Shown: piece by piece, positions 16,398 through 25,351 of the stretch
Position numbering within the stretch: the stretch's first letter is position 1
Layout: the number at the start of each line of letters is the position of its first letter
Origin: Prevotella sp. tf2-5
GTDB lineage: Bacteria; Bacteroidota; Bacteroidia; Bacteroidales; Bacteroidaceae
NCBI RefSeq assembly: GCF_900115435.1
Contig: NZ_FOWK01000003.1
Coordinates: forward strand, 186,001 to 250,000
DNA: 64,000 nt
Reading direction: 5' to 3'
Program-made: the position numbers and the translations under genes
Notes under the pieces: generated by a model
What the model saw: only the letters and a program-made list of their open reading frames with translations
The model's database searches: none
Told to the model about the DNA's origin: nothing

Positions 16398-17897
16398 ATG
16401 AATAAGACCTTATTTTTTTCTCTGTTTGCTTGTTTGACGACACCAGCTCTTGCGCAGCAGACATTGACACTGGACAGTTGTCGTGCGATGGCATTGCGCA
16501 ACAATAAGCAGTTAAGTGTCTCACGGGTTAAGCAAGAGGTAGCAGCCAACCTGCGTAAGTCGGCGCGGACGAAATACTTGCCACATGTCAGTGCGTTGGG
16601 TGGCTACGAGTGGACCAGTAAGGAGATGTCCTTGTTGAATGATGAGCAGAAAAACGCTTTGTCGAATATCGGTACGACGTTTGCCACTTCAGCATCAGAA
16701 AAGGCTGAACAGGTAATAGGTAAGATACCCCAAGGTATCTGGGAGATCTTGGAGATGAAGGGAATTACCCCCGAAGGACTCCAACAGCAGTTAAATTCTG
16801 TGATGGGTTCAATGGGCGCCTTGGGAAATGGTGCCGGTCAAAGGGTCGTAGACGCATTCCGTACAGATACCCGTAATGTGTTCGCAGGTGCTATCATGGT
16901 GACACAGCCCGTCTTCATGGGTGGCGCTATTATTGCGATGAACAAGATGGCTGACATCGGTGTGGAGCTGGCTGCCAACTCCACGGAGGCTAAGCGTCAG
17001 CTTACACTTTATCAGATAGACCAGGCTTATTGGCAGGTGGTCTCGTTGAAACACAAGCAAAAGCTGGCACAGGGTTACTTGGATCTTGTGAGAAAACTTG
17101 ATGAGGATGTTCAGAAGATGATCAGAGAGGGTGTTGCCACCCGTTCCGAAGGACTGAGTGTCAGCGTGAAAGTCAATGAGGCAGAGATGACGCTGATGAA
17201 GGTGGATGACGGATTGACGCTCTCGAAGATGTTACTATGTCAGCTCTGTGGGATGCCGATGAGTAATCAGGTGACCTTGGCGGATGAGGATGCAGACGAC
17301 CTGTCTACTTCTAACCTGACAACCAAGGTTGATATGGACCAGGTGGCAGTGATGCGTCCGGAACTACGCCAATTGCAAAATATGGTGGATATGAGTCGTC
17401 AGTTTACTAATATCCTCAAAGCAGGTAATCTGCCTATGGTAGCGCTGACGGGTGGCTATGCTGTCTCAAATCCCAATGTGTTCAATGGTTTCGAGCGTAA
17501 GTTCGCTGGTGTTTGGAATGTTGGTGTGCTGGTTCGTGTGCCTATATGGAACTGGGGTGATGTTGCTTACAAGGTACGTGCCTCAAAAGGTGCCACAGCT
17601 ATTGCCAACCTCGAACTTGCTGAGGCTCGTGAGAAGATAGAGCTGCAGGTGAACCAGAGCAGTTTCCATGTGAATGAGGCTTTCAAGAGATTGGAGATGG
17701 CAAAGAAGAACACGGAAAAAGCCGATGAGAATCTGCGTACTGCTAATCTGGGTTTCCATGAGGGAGTGATTTCCTCTACCACTGTGATGGAGGCTCAGAC
17801 AGCATGGCTTCAGGCACAGTCACAGAAAATAGACGCAGAGATAGATGTCAAACTCAGTCAGGTGAACCTGCAGAAAGCAATGGGAACATTGCAATAA
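16398..17897 (+). CDS. TolC-family outer-membrane efflux protein
   Basis: The 499-residue protein has a signal peptide (MNKTLFFSLFACLTTPALAQ) and two copies of the OEP helix-strand repeat typical of TolC, seen in LDSCRAMALRNNKQLSVSRV near the start and the C-terminal ANLGFHEGVISSTTVMEAQTAWLQAQ. TolC trimers form the outer-membrane channel of tripartite exporters. An insertion near residues 75-155 is Gly/Ala-rich. HlyD and two ABC-2 permeases follow in the same operon. Confidence 0.93.
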   Translation: MNKTLFFSLFACLTTPALAQQTLTLDSCRAMALRNNKQLSVSRVKQEVAANLRKSARTKYLPHVSALGGYEWTSKEMSLLNDEQKNALSNIGTTFATSASEKAEQVIGKIPQGIWEILEMKGITPEGLQQQLNSVMGSMGALGNGAGQRVVDAFRTDTRNVFAGAIMVTQPVFMGGAIIAMNKMADIGVELAANSTEAKRQLTLYQIDQAYWQVVSLKHKQKLAQGYLDLVRKLDEDVQKMIREGVATRSEGLSVSVKVNEAEMTLMKVDDGLTLSKMLLCQLCGMPMSNQVTLADEDADDLSTSNLTTKVDMDQVAVMRPELRQLQNMVDMSRQFTNILKAGNLPMVALTGGYAVSNPNVFNGFERKFAGVWNVGVLVRVPIWNWGDVAYKVRASKGATAIANLELAEAREKIELQVNQSSFHVNEAFKRLEMAKKNTEKADENLRTANLGFHEGVISSTTVMEAQTAWLQAQSQKIDAEIDVKLSQVNLQKAMGTLQ

Positions 17898-17941
17898 CAT
17901 CGTAATATAGAAATATCGTAATCTCGAAAAAAATACAATAT

Positions 17942-18925
17942 ATGTCAGCAAAAACGCAACATAACAACATCCTGCTTGCCATTTTAGGATTCTCGGCAGC
18001 AGTTGCCATTGTAGCTCTGATCGGTTTTTTTGCCTTAGGGCGTGATCCGGAACTGATACAAGGACAAGTAGAGGTGAGTGAGTATCGTGTATCTAGCAAG
18101 GTACCTGGTCGTATCTTGGAGATCCGTGTGAAAGAAGGTGACTTCGTGAAAGTGGGTGATACCCTCGCCATTCTCGATGCCCCGGAGGTCCGGGCGAAGA
18201 TGGAACAGGCACGCAGTGCGGAGAATGCTGCTGCCGCATTGGAGTTGAAGGCACAGAATGGTGCCCGTGAGGAACAGATACGTGGAGCCTATAACCTGAT
18301 GCAACAGGCAAAGGCTGGCTTGGAGATCGCCGAGAAGTCGTACCATCGTGTCCAGCGCCTCTTTGACGAGGGTGTGATGAGTGCCCAGAAGAGGGATGAG
18401 GCTTACGCCAACTACAAAGCGATGGAGGCTCAGGCAAAAGCTGCTGAGAGTCAGTATGATATGGCTCGTAATGGTGCACGTCGTGAGGACAAGCTGGCTG
18501 CTGCCGCTCAGGTAGGTCGTGCCAAGGGTGCCGTAAACGAAGTGAACTCCTATATCCATGAGACTGTTCAGATAGCCCAGATGGAAGGTGAGGTCAGTGA
18601 TGTGTTCCCGAAGGTGGGTGAGCTGGTAGGTACCGGTTCTCCGATTATGAATATCTCTGTGATGAAAGATATGTGGGGCACGTTTAACGTCCGTGAGGAC
18701 CAGTTGAACGGACTCGCTGTCGGAAAGACGTTTGACGCTTTTGTCCCTGCTTTCAACAAGACGATACAGATGAAGGTCTATTATATGAAGGATCAAGGCT
18801 CTTATGCAGTCTGGAAGGCTACAAAGACGAATGGTCAGTATGACCTGAAGACTTTTGAGGTCAAGGCTCGTCCAGTAGCACCGATGGAGGGTTTGCGTCC
18901 TGGTATGTCGCTGATTATTAAGTAG
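17942..18925 (+). CDS. HlyD-family membrane fusion (adaptor) protein
   Basis: The 327-residue protein has one N-terminal membrane helix (about 10-33). A split biotinyl-lipoyl-like domain follows (SSKVPGRILEIRVKEGDFVKVGDTLAILDAP, returning at VSDVFPKVGELVGTGSPIMNI) with an alpha-helical hairpin between (about 80-200). It ends GLRPGMSLIIK. It bridges inner-membrane permeases and the TolC channel. It is 44 bases after tolC and 12 bases before the first permease gene. Confidence 0.93.
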   Translation: MSAKTQHNNILLAILGFSAAVAIVALIGFFALGRDPELIQGQVEVSEYRVSSKVPGRILEIRVKEGDFVKVGDTLAILDAPEVRAKMEQARSAENAAAALELKAQNGAREEQIRGAYNLMQQAKAGLEIAEKSYHRVQRLFDEGVMSAQKRDEAYANYKAMEAQAKAAESQYDMARNGARREDKLAAAAQVGRAKGAVNEVNSYIHETVQIAQMEGEVSDVFPKVGELVGTGSPIMNISVMKDMWGTFNVREDQLNGLAVGKTFDAFVPAFNKTIQMKVYYMKDQGSYAVWKATKTNGQYDLKTFEVKARPVAPMEGLRPGMSLIIK

Positions 18926-18937
18926 TTTGCAGTTGAG

Positions 18938-20107
18938 GTGAAGTATCTCAGGCAGATATATGAGATTATGCTGCGGGAGCTGTTGATTCTGCGTCAGAAT
19001 CATATCTACCGCTTCTGTATGGTGTTTTTCCCCATACTGGTCATCTTCTTCTTTACCTCTTTGATGGACGACGGGCTTCCTACTGACATGCCTGTTGGTG
19101 TTGTCGACTTGGATAATACCACCACCTCTCGTTCGCTGACTCGTAAGTTGGATGGTTTCCAGATGTCGAGAGTTGTCGCCCGCTATCCCAGTGTGACGGA
19201 GGCGCGTCGTGCTATTCAGCGTAATGAGATCTATGGCTTCCTCTATATCCCCAAAGGGACTACAGAGAAGCTGATCTCCAGTCGTCAGCCTAAGATTTCC
19301 TATTACTATACCTATACCGCGATGACAGCAGGCTCGATGCTGATGAAGGACCTGAAAACGGTCTCGTCCCTTGGCTCTGCAGGATTAGGACAGGCGACGA
19401 TGCGAGCCAAAGGACTTACTGACGCGCAGATACAGACGCTCCTGCAACCTATCAAGGTCGACTTACACCAGATAGCCAACCCATGGAGTAGTTATAATGC
19501 TTACTTGAGTACGATGATGGTACCAGGTATCATCATGCTGTTTATCTTGCTGATCTCTGCTTATTCCATAGGTACGGAGTTGAAGTTTGCCACAGGAAAG
19601 AGATGGATGGAGCTTGCTGATAATAATGTGACAGTGGCTTTGCTGGGTAAGTTTCTGCCTCAGACGATCATCTGGCTTGCTATCGTTTACGGCTATGAGT
19701 GGTATGTGTTCTACCATCTTGGATTCCCACATCTGGGTAGTCCATGGATGCTGGTGCTCTTGGGACTCATGCAGGTACTTGCCTCGCAAGGGTTCGGTAT
19801 CTTCGCCTTCGGCTTGATGCCCTCGCTGCGTATGTCGATGAGTATCTGTTCCCTGTGGGCAGTACTTAGTATCTCTATGGCTGGATCCGCCTTCCCTGTC
19901 ATGGGAATGGACGGTGCCCTGCAGTCTCTCTCATGGCTGTTCCCCCTGCGTCATTACTGGATGATGTACCAGACCTGTGTGTTCAACGGTTTCCCACTCA
20001 TTGAGTCTTGGTTCCATTTTGCCGCTTTGGCTGCATTCCTCTTGTTGCCTTGGCTTGTTGTTAAGAAGATTAAGAACGCGATGCTGACCTATGTCTATAT
20101 TCCATAA
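18938..20107 (+). CDS. ABC-2 type transporter permease (YhiH/YbhR-like)
   Basis: The frame starts with GTG at 18938, preceded by a GAGG-like site. The 389-residue protein has one helix near residues 22-42 (FCMVFFPILVIFFFTSLM), a large extracytoplasmic domain beginning VGVVDLDNTTTSRSLTRKL, then about five helices after residue 190, including MVPGIIMLFILLISAYSIGTEL. This is the ABC-2 permease plan used in drug and lipid exporters. No ATP-binding subunit is encoded anywhere in the operon, so it must borrow one or work differently. Confidence 0.9.
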   Translation: MKYLRQIYEIMLRELLILRQNHIYRFCMVFFPILVIFFFTSLMDDGLPTDMPVGVVDLDNTTTSRSLTRKLDGFQMSRVVARYPSVTEARRAIQRNEIYGFLYIPKGTTEKLISSRQPKISYYYTYTAMTAGSMLMKDLKTVSSLGSAGLGQATMRAKGLTDAQIQTLLQPIKVDLHQIANPWSSYNAYLSTMMVPGIIMLFILLISAYSIGTELKFATGKRWMELADNNVTVALLGKFLPQTIIWLAIVYGYEWYVFYHLGFPHLGSPWMLVLLGLMQVLASQGFGIFAFGLMPSLRMSMSICSLWAVLSISMAGSAFPVMGMDGALQSLSWLFPLRHYWMMYQTCVFNGFPLIESWFHFAALAAFLLLPWLVVKKIKNAMLTYVYIP

Positions 20108-21338
20108 TATATATAAAGGTATACAGGATGCCTGCTATATCTGGCGCAAGGAGATGACGCAGGTGGTGAAGGACGAGGGTGTTCTCATTTTCTTCATCGT
20201 CGTGCCATTGGTCTATCCGCTGCTTTACTCATGGATATATAATAATGAGGTGGTGCGTGAAGTACCAGTCTGTGTCGTCGACCAGTCACATAGTCAGTTA
20301 TCACGGCAGTTCATCCGTATGTGTGACGCCTCCCCTGATGTCCATGTGAAATACTATGCGCAGGATCTTGATGAGGCGAAGTCACTCGTCAGTCGTCAGC
20401 TTGTCAAGGGCATCTATCTGATTCCCAGTGGTTTTGAGGATGATGTCTATGGCTTGAGACAAGGTACTGTAAGTGTTTATTGTGATATGAGTCTGATGCT
20501 TACCTACAAGGCGATCTTCCAGACGGCACAGACGGTGACGATGGAGATGGGTACGGAGCTGAAGACGAAGCTGGGTGGACATTATACGGCTCGTGAGGAA
20601 GCGATAGCGTCACGTCCGCTCGACTATGACGATGTGCCGATCTTCAGTCCTTCGGGTGGTTATGGCTCCTCTGTCCTTCCTGCCGTTCTGATGCTCATCC
20701 TGCAACAGACACTGGTGTTGGGTATCGGACTCTCTGCAGGTACGGCGCGTGATGAGAATCCTTATCGTAACCTGATTCCTGTCGGTGACTCCCGTTATGA
20801 GAACACCGTACCTATCGTGATGGGAAAGGCGATGTGTTATTTCATGATCTTTCTCGTGATGGCTGCCTGGCTGTCTATGGCGGTGCCGCGACTGTTCCAT
20901 TTCCCACAACTTGCCACCTGGTATTCTTTGTGGTGCCTGATGTTACCTTATATCCTTGCCTGTATCTTCTTTGGTATGATGGTGTCGTGTATGGTGAAGT
21001 ATCGTGAGAATGTGATGCTGATCGTCGTCTTTGTATCCGTACCATTGTTGTTCCTCATAGGTGTCTCATGGCCACAGTCGAATATCCCAGGCTATTGGCA
21101 AGGGGTATCATGGCTCTTCCCCTCTACCTTCGGGGCTCGTGCATATATCCGACTGAACTCGATGGGTGCCGACCTCAGTGATGTGATGCCGGAGTTGCGC
21201 ATCCTATGGATACAGGCTCTGTGTTATTTCGCAGTGACTCTCTGTGTCTATCGCTTCCAGTTCTATATGGCTCGCCAATTCGCTATGGAGCGTCTGAAGT
21301 TCCTGAAACATAAGCGTGCGTCGAAGATAACAGAATAG
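20091..21338 (+). CDS. ABC-2 type transporter permease (second subunit)
   Basis: This 415-residue paralogue has the same plan as its upstream neighbour: a membrane helix near 27-47 (VLIFFIVVPLVYPLLYSWIY), an extracytoplasmic domain starting VCVVDQSHSQLSRQF, and several helices from about residue 200. It overlaps the previous gene by 17 bases, so the two permeases are translationally coupled and probably form a heterodimer with the HlyD and TolC partners. Last gene of the operon. Confidence 0.9.
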   Translation: MSIFHNIYKGIQDACYIWRKEMTQVVKDEGVLIFFIVVPLVYPLLYSWIYNNEVVREVPVCVVDQSHSQLSRQFIRMCDASPDVHVKYYAQDLDEAKSLVSRQLVKGIYLIPSGFEDDVYGLRQGTVSVYCDMSLMLTYKAIFQTAQTVTMEMGTELKTKLGGHYTAREEAIASRPLDYDDVPIFSPSGGYGSSVLPAVLMLILQQTLVLGIGLSAGTARDENPYRNLIPVGDSRYENTVPIVMGKAMCYFMIFLVMAAWLSMAVPRLFHFPQLATWYSLWCLMLPYILACIFFGMMVSCMVKYRENVMLIVVFVSVPLLFLIGVSWPQSNIPGYWQGVSWLFPSTFGARAYIRLNSMGADLSDVMPELRILWIQALCYFAVTLCVYRFQFYMARQFAMERLKFLKHKRASKITE

Positions 21339-21436
21339 GCATCGCTTGATAAGTGCCGTTGTATGTGTGTTGAAGAGCCGTTGCTCGCATGTTGAAGAGG
21401 CTGCCTTTGCAGTTGTTAGAAGCATCCTAATCGGTT

Positions 21437-21524
21437 GCCGACTCCAGTCAATCGACTTGCTGACTCCAGTCAACAGGTCTGTCGACTCCAGTCAACAGGT
21501 TTGCCGACTCCAGTCAACAGGTAA
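21437..21524. repeat. Four tandem 22-bp repeats with a GACTCCAGTC core
   Basis: Four consecutive 22-bp units start at 21437, 21459, 21481 and 21503. Each contains GACTCCAGTCAA, in which GACT and AGTC form a small dyad; units two to four share CAACAGGT. They fill most of the gap between the convergent permease and Mrp genes. There are no spacers, so this is not a CRISPR array. Confidence 0.9.
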
Positions 21525-21543
21525 ATGAAACAATCACAACAAC

Positions 21544-22662
21544 TTATTTTACCCCTACTATCTGTGTCTTTGGCAGTTCACGGTTGCGCTTGTTGACAAC
21601 GGTGACGACCGACTGGGCGAGGTTGATGAAGGCGATGCCGGTAGCTGTATCGCTATTAAGAGCAGCAGGCGTACCTTGGTCGCCACTGTCGCAGATGCCC
21701 TGTACCAGTGGAATTTGTGCGAGTAAGGGGACTTTCATCTCTTCCGCCAGTTGCTTACAACCCTCTTTCCCGAAGATGTAATAACGGTTCTCGGGTAGTT
21801 CGGCAGGTGTGAACCACGCCATGTTCTCCACCAGTCCGAGGATGGGTACGTTGACCTTCTCATTGCGATACATATCGATTCCTTTGCGGGCATCGGCAAG
21901 GGCCACCTGCTGAGGAGTCGAGACGATAATGGCTCCCGTGATGGCTAGGGTCTGCAAAAGGGTGAGGTGGATGTCTGAGGTACCGGGAGGGGTGTCGAGG
22001 ATGAGATAGTCGAGCTCTCCCCAGTCGGCATCTGCGATGAGTTGTTTAAGGGCATTCGATGCCATACCGCCACGCCATAGCGTTGCTGTCTCGGGAGAGA
22101 CGAAGAAACCAATGGAGAGCAGTTTTACCCCATAAGCCTCGATGGGTTCTATCAAGTCACGACCCTCCACATTGACAGCATAGGGGCGTGCGTCCTCCAC
22201 CTTGAACATCTTCGGCATCGATGGTCCGAAGATATCGGCGTCAAGTAGTCCCACCTGATAACCCAGTCGTGCCAAGGCGATGGCGAGGTTGGCAGAGACG
22301 GTGCTCTTACCCACACCACCTTTACCACTGCTGACAGCTACGATATTCTTCACACCAGGCAGCATCTTACCCACCTCTGGACGGGGCTTTGACTTGAACT
22401 CTGTCTGGATATTGACTTCAACATCCTTGCCACAGTGGTATTTGATGGCTGCCTCAGCAGCCTTGACAGTCGATTTCAGGAAGGGATCCGTGTCACGAGG
22501 GAACTCCAGTATGACGCTGACACGCCAAGGCTCGCCCTCTTTCTGAGGTGCGGCAACGACAGGTTGGTCTGCGACCATACCACTTTCCACGATGTTTTTC
22601 TTGGTGCCTGCATACGTCACAGTCTGCAGGGCTTCTATGATCATTTGGGGATAAAGGGTCAT
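21544..22662 (-). CDS. Mrp/NBP35-family FeS-carrier ATPase (ApbC-like)
   Basis: The 372-residue protein has an N-terminal MIP18/DUF59-like domain (about 1-90) and a deviant P-loop GTPase-like ATPase domain with SSGKGGVGKSTVSANLA near residues 111-127, LLDADIFGPSMPKMF, and ILDTPPGTSDIHLTL. Mrp proteins carry FeS clusters to apoproteins in the cytoplasm. The CxxC pair that usually follows the ENM motif is absent: the sequence reads ENMAWFTPAELPENRYY. Other cysteines are present but not in that pattern. It ends the minus-strand run behind the beta-barrel protein. Confidence 0.92.
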   Translation of the reverse strand: MTLYPQMIIEALQTVTYAGTKKNIVESGMVADQPVVAAPQKEGEPWRVSVILEFPRDTDPFLKSTVKAAEAAIKYHCGKDVEVNIQTEFKSKPRPEVGKMLPGVKNIVAVSSGKGGVGKSTVSANLAIALARLGYQVGLLDADIFGPSMPKMFKVEDARPYAVNVEGRDLIEPIEAYGVKLLSIGFFVSPETATLWRGGMASNALKQLIADADWGELDYLILDTPPGTSDIHLTLLQTLAITGAIIVSTPQQVALADARKGIDMYRNEKVNVPILGLVENMAWFTPAELPENRYYIFGKEGCKQLAEEMKVPLLAQIPLVQGICDSGDQGTPAALNSDTATGIAFINLAQSVVTVVNKRNRELPKTQIVGVK

Positions 22663-22690
22663 CTGTGAAGATAAAAAATGAGATTAAACA

Positions 22691-23329
22691 TTAAAAATTG
22701 ATGCCGAGGTTAATGAACAGACAACGGGTATGAACAGCGTCGAAGTCGTCCTTGGCGATATTGGCAAGTCCAAGGTCATAACCAGCCTCAACATACATCA
22801 TCTTATACTCGAGTCCACATCCGCCACGCAGTCCGCCATCGAAGCGCTTCATCGTGTCAAAGACACTCTCCGACTCCCTGGTGGCATAGTTCTTCGCCTT
22901 ACCAGTGACACCTACAGAGAGATAACCTCCAAAGAAAGGCAGCAGGTAGAGGTCGTCGTCGAGATTGATACTATATTTCGCTACAATGGGAAGTTGCAGA
23001 TAACCTAAACGGTAAGTCACCTTCTCGTCGTTGAGATGGGTCTTTCCTCCCTTCTCAGAATACAAAAGGCTCGTCTCCAGCCAAAGGGGATAGTTCCTGG
23101 AGAGCTGCATACCATAGGCAAAACCGATGACCAGACCACTGCGCGGATTGGTGTCGAAGGCGTTGGACTCGCTACTGGTACTGGCGATATTCATACCCAG
23201 ACGCAGTCCGTAATAACGTTCCGTATCATCGCGGTTATAGCGGCTCCTGCTTTTATTGGTCTCAAACTGTGCGAAGGATGGTATAGCGAATGCTATGACC
23301 ATGATAAATGTGATAATTCTTCTCATCAT
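22691..23329 (-). CDS. Outer-membrane beta-barrel protein (PorT/OmpW-like porin family)
   Basis: The start at 23329 (MMRRIITF) gives 212 residues with a signal peptide ending IPSFAQ. It lies nine bases after the dsbD stop; the longer upstream frame lies in dsbD and is rejected. After a short basic linker the protein shows alternating beta-strand motifs typical of small Bacteroidetes barrels (YYGLRLGMNIAST, GLVIGFAYGMQLS, YLQLPIVAKYSI, PFFGGYLSVGVTG, MYVEAGYDLGLANI), ending INF. It probably sits in the outer membrane; function unknown. Confidence 0.82.
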   Translation of the reverse strand: MMRRIITFIMVIAFAIPSFAQFETNKSRSRYNRDDTERYYGLRLGMNIASTSSESNAFDTNPRSGLVIGFAYGMQLSRNYPLWLETSLLYSEKGGKTHLNDEKVTYRLGYLQLPIVAKYSINLDDDLYLLPFFGGYLSVGVTGKAKNYATRESESVFDTMKRFDGGLRGGCGLEYKMMYVEAGYDLGLANIAKDDFDAVHTRCLFINLGINF

Positions 23330-23337
23330 TTTTGGTT

Positions 23338-25323
23338 TTATGGTTTGTATTTTGTCAATCCGGCATCCAGCCAGTTGATGTATTCTTGGATATCCTCGTC
23401 GTAAGAGCGCGAGGGAGCAAGGGGGGTGCCCTGTGGGTCGAGCAGCACATAGAACGGTTGTGTGTTGGCACCAAACTTCGTCGCCTGCAGATAGCTCCAT
23501 TTGTCGCCAACAGTACGCAGTGTGCGCTTCTGACCGTTTATCTCCACCTCGACGGGTTGGGCAAGAGGTGTCTTGTCGTCGACATACAACGAGATAAGTA
23601 CGTAGTCCTGTGTGAGACGACGCGCCACCTCTTCATCCGTCCATACGGCAGCCTCCATCTTCCGACAGTTCACACAGCCAAAACCTGTGAAGTCGATGAT
23701 GACTGGCTTGTGTTGCTCTTTGGCAAAAGCCATCCCTTGTTCGTAGTCTTTGAAAGGTGCCTCGACGACAGTCGTCTGTATGATCTTGTAGTCTTGGGTG
23801 TACATCGGAGGTGTGAAAGCACTGATTGCCTTCAAAGGTGCACCCCATAGTCCTGGTATCATATAGATGGTGAAAGCAAAGGAGAGGAGCCCGAGGAAGA
23901 ACTGGGGCACGTTGGTGCGATGCTCTGGTTCGTCATGAGGGAAGCGAAGCCATCCCATCAGGTAGGCTCCTAACAGTCCGAAAAGGGCTATCCATATCGC
24001 GAGGAACACCTCACGGTCGAGGAGTCGCCAGCCATAGGCAAGGTCTGCGACACTCAGGAACTTCAGGGCAAAGGCGAGTTCGATGAATCCAAGTACCACC
24101 TTGATGGTGTTCATCCAGCTTCCCGACTTAGGTGTTGACTTCAATAGGGAGGGGAAGAGAGCAAACAAGGCAAAGGGAATTGCCAGGCCGATGCTGAACC
24201 CCAGCATACCGAAAGTGGGTCCGAGGATGTTTCCTTGGGTGGAAATGGCAACCAAGAGGAAGCCGATGATAGGACCTGTGCAGGAGAATGATACCAGTAC
24301 CAAGGTGAATGCCATGAGGAAGATGGAAAGTATTCCTGTCGTCCGGTCACTCTTCTGGTCTATCTTATTCGACCAGGAGGATGGCAGCGTCAACTCGAAG
24401 GCTCCGAAGAAGGAAGCAGCGAAGATGATAAGCAACAGGGCGAAGAAGATATTAAACCAGGCGTTGGTGCTCATGGCATTAAGGGCATTGGCTCCAAAGA
24501 GTAGAGTAATTAACAGTCCTAATGCCACATAGATGATGATGATACTCAGTCCGTAGGTCAGTGCCTCCCGAATGGCTTTTGCCCTTCCCTTGTTCCTTTT
24601 TAGGAAGAATGATACTGTCATAGGGATGATCGGCCATACACAGGGGGTGAGTAAGGCGATGAAGCCACCTAACAGTCCTGCGATGAAGATAGCAAGCAAA
24701 GAGCCTCCCTCCTCTGCTCCCTGTTGAGGAAGGGGCGTTGGCACCCAAAGGGTACTGTCAGTACATGCTGTATTGTTGATGCTGTCTGTGTTCTCAGCAA
24801 GAACTACACGAGCAACAGTATCTGTCTTGACGTTATCCTCTTTCCCCTCCATTAACAGGGAGGGGTCAGGGGTGGGTCTCTTTCCTTCTTTTTTAAATGC
24901 TACCTCGGAAGGAGGCATACACATCTCGTCATTGCAGACTCCATATTCTAAATAGCAGTCGATGACGTATTTCTCCTTCGTGAACTTGACTTTCTGTACG
25001 AAGGTTGCCGTATGCTCGAAATAGCGTACATCCATCCCGAAGAGCTTGTCGAAGGTTTTCTGCTCGTTACCTCTGGGTTTCAACTTCCCAACGGTCTCCA
25101 CTCCCTCCATCTTCACCTTGTTGAAGGTGGCAGGAATCGGTCCTCCGCTCAGATCGGTAGAGTAGACATGCCAGCCGGCATCAATCTTCGCTGAGAAGAT
25201 GATCTCTGCCTCATCACTGCCGAGTTCCTTCAGTTGCGATGTGAAATGTACAGGATCTGCCATCTGTGCACTTATCGTCAGCACAGACAACCATAATATA
25301 AATAAGGAATATATTCTTCTCAT
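23338..25323 (-). CDS. dsbD: Thiol:disulfide interchange protein DsbD
   Basis: From the ATG at 25323 the protein has 661 residues: a signal peptide (about 1-20), an N-terminal periplasmic domain (about 25-150), an eight-helix DsbD core (about 205-470, LLGGFIALLTPCVWPIIPMT), and a C-terminal thioredoxin domain with GCVNCRKMEAAVW. It passes electrons from cytoplasmic thioredoxin to periplasmic thiols. Two low-complexity stretches, RPTPDPSLLMEGK and PLPQQGAEEGG, flank the linker before the core and are encoded by GC-rich palindromic repeats. The -7 box sits eight bases before the start. Confidence 0.94.
   Translation of the reverse strand: MRRIYSLFILWLSVLTISAQMADPVHFTSQLKELGSDEAEIIFSAKIDAGWHVYSTDLSGGPIPATFNKVKMEGVETVGKLKPRGNEQKTFDKLFGMDVRYFEHTATFVQKVKFTKEKYVIDCYLEYGVCNDEMCMPPSEVAFKKEGKRPTPDPSLLMEGKEDNVKTDTVARVVLAENTDSINNTACTDSTLWVPTPLPQQGAEEGGSLLAIFIAGLLGGFIALLTPCVWPIIPMTVSFFLKRNKGRAKAIREALTYGLSIIIIYVALGLLITLLFGANALNAMSTNAWFNIFFALLLIIFAASFFGAFELTLPSSWSNKIDQKSDRTTGILSIFLMAFTLVLVSFSCTGPIIGFLLVAISTQGNILGPTFGMLGFSIGLAIPFALFALFPSLLKSTPKSGSWMNTIKVVLGFIELAFALKFLSVADLAYGWRLLDREVFLAIWIALFGLLGAYLMGWLRFPHDEPEHRTNVPQFFLGLLSFAFTIYMIPGLWGAPLKAISAFTPPMYTQDYKIIQTTVVEAPFKDYEQGMAFAKEQHKPVIIDFTGFGCVNCRKMEAAVWTDEEVARRLTQDYVLISLYVDDKTPLAQPVEVEINGQKRTLRTVGDKWSYLQATKFGANTQPFYVLLDPQGTPLAPSRSYDEDIQEYINWLDAGLTKYKP
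24702..24745 (-). repeat. In-frame GC-rich palindromic insert in dsbD (PLPQQ family)
   Basis: Minus-strand CCCCTTCCTCAACAGGGAG and flanks encode PLPQQGAEEGG in DsbD. IspD carries a related insert at 58352-58392 that also encodes PLPQQ. Confidence 0.75.
24840..24882 (-). repeat. In-frame palindromic insert in dsbD (PTPDPSL family)
   Basis: Minus-strand bases CCCCTCCCTGTTAATGGAGG form a hairpin and encode PDPSLLMEG, preceded by RPT. Confidence 0.7.
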
Positions 25324-25331
25324 CCAAGGTA

Positions 25332-25339
25332 CAAAGGTA
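25332..25339 (-). promoter_or_regulatory. -7 promoter box of dsbD
   Basis: Minus-strand TACCTTTG ends eight bases before the dsbD ATG, predicting a near-leaderless mRNA. Confidence 0.6.
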
Positions 25340-25351
25340 CACACTTTCTTT

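Noticed and set aside
18035..19003. A 322-codon minus-strand frame
   Set aside because: Antisense to the HlyD gene, with no start site, signal peptide or recognisable motif.
21437..21524. CRISPR array
   Set aside because: Units are contiguous 22-bp tandem repeats without unique spacers, and there are no cas genes.
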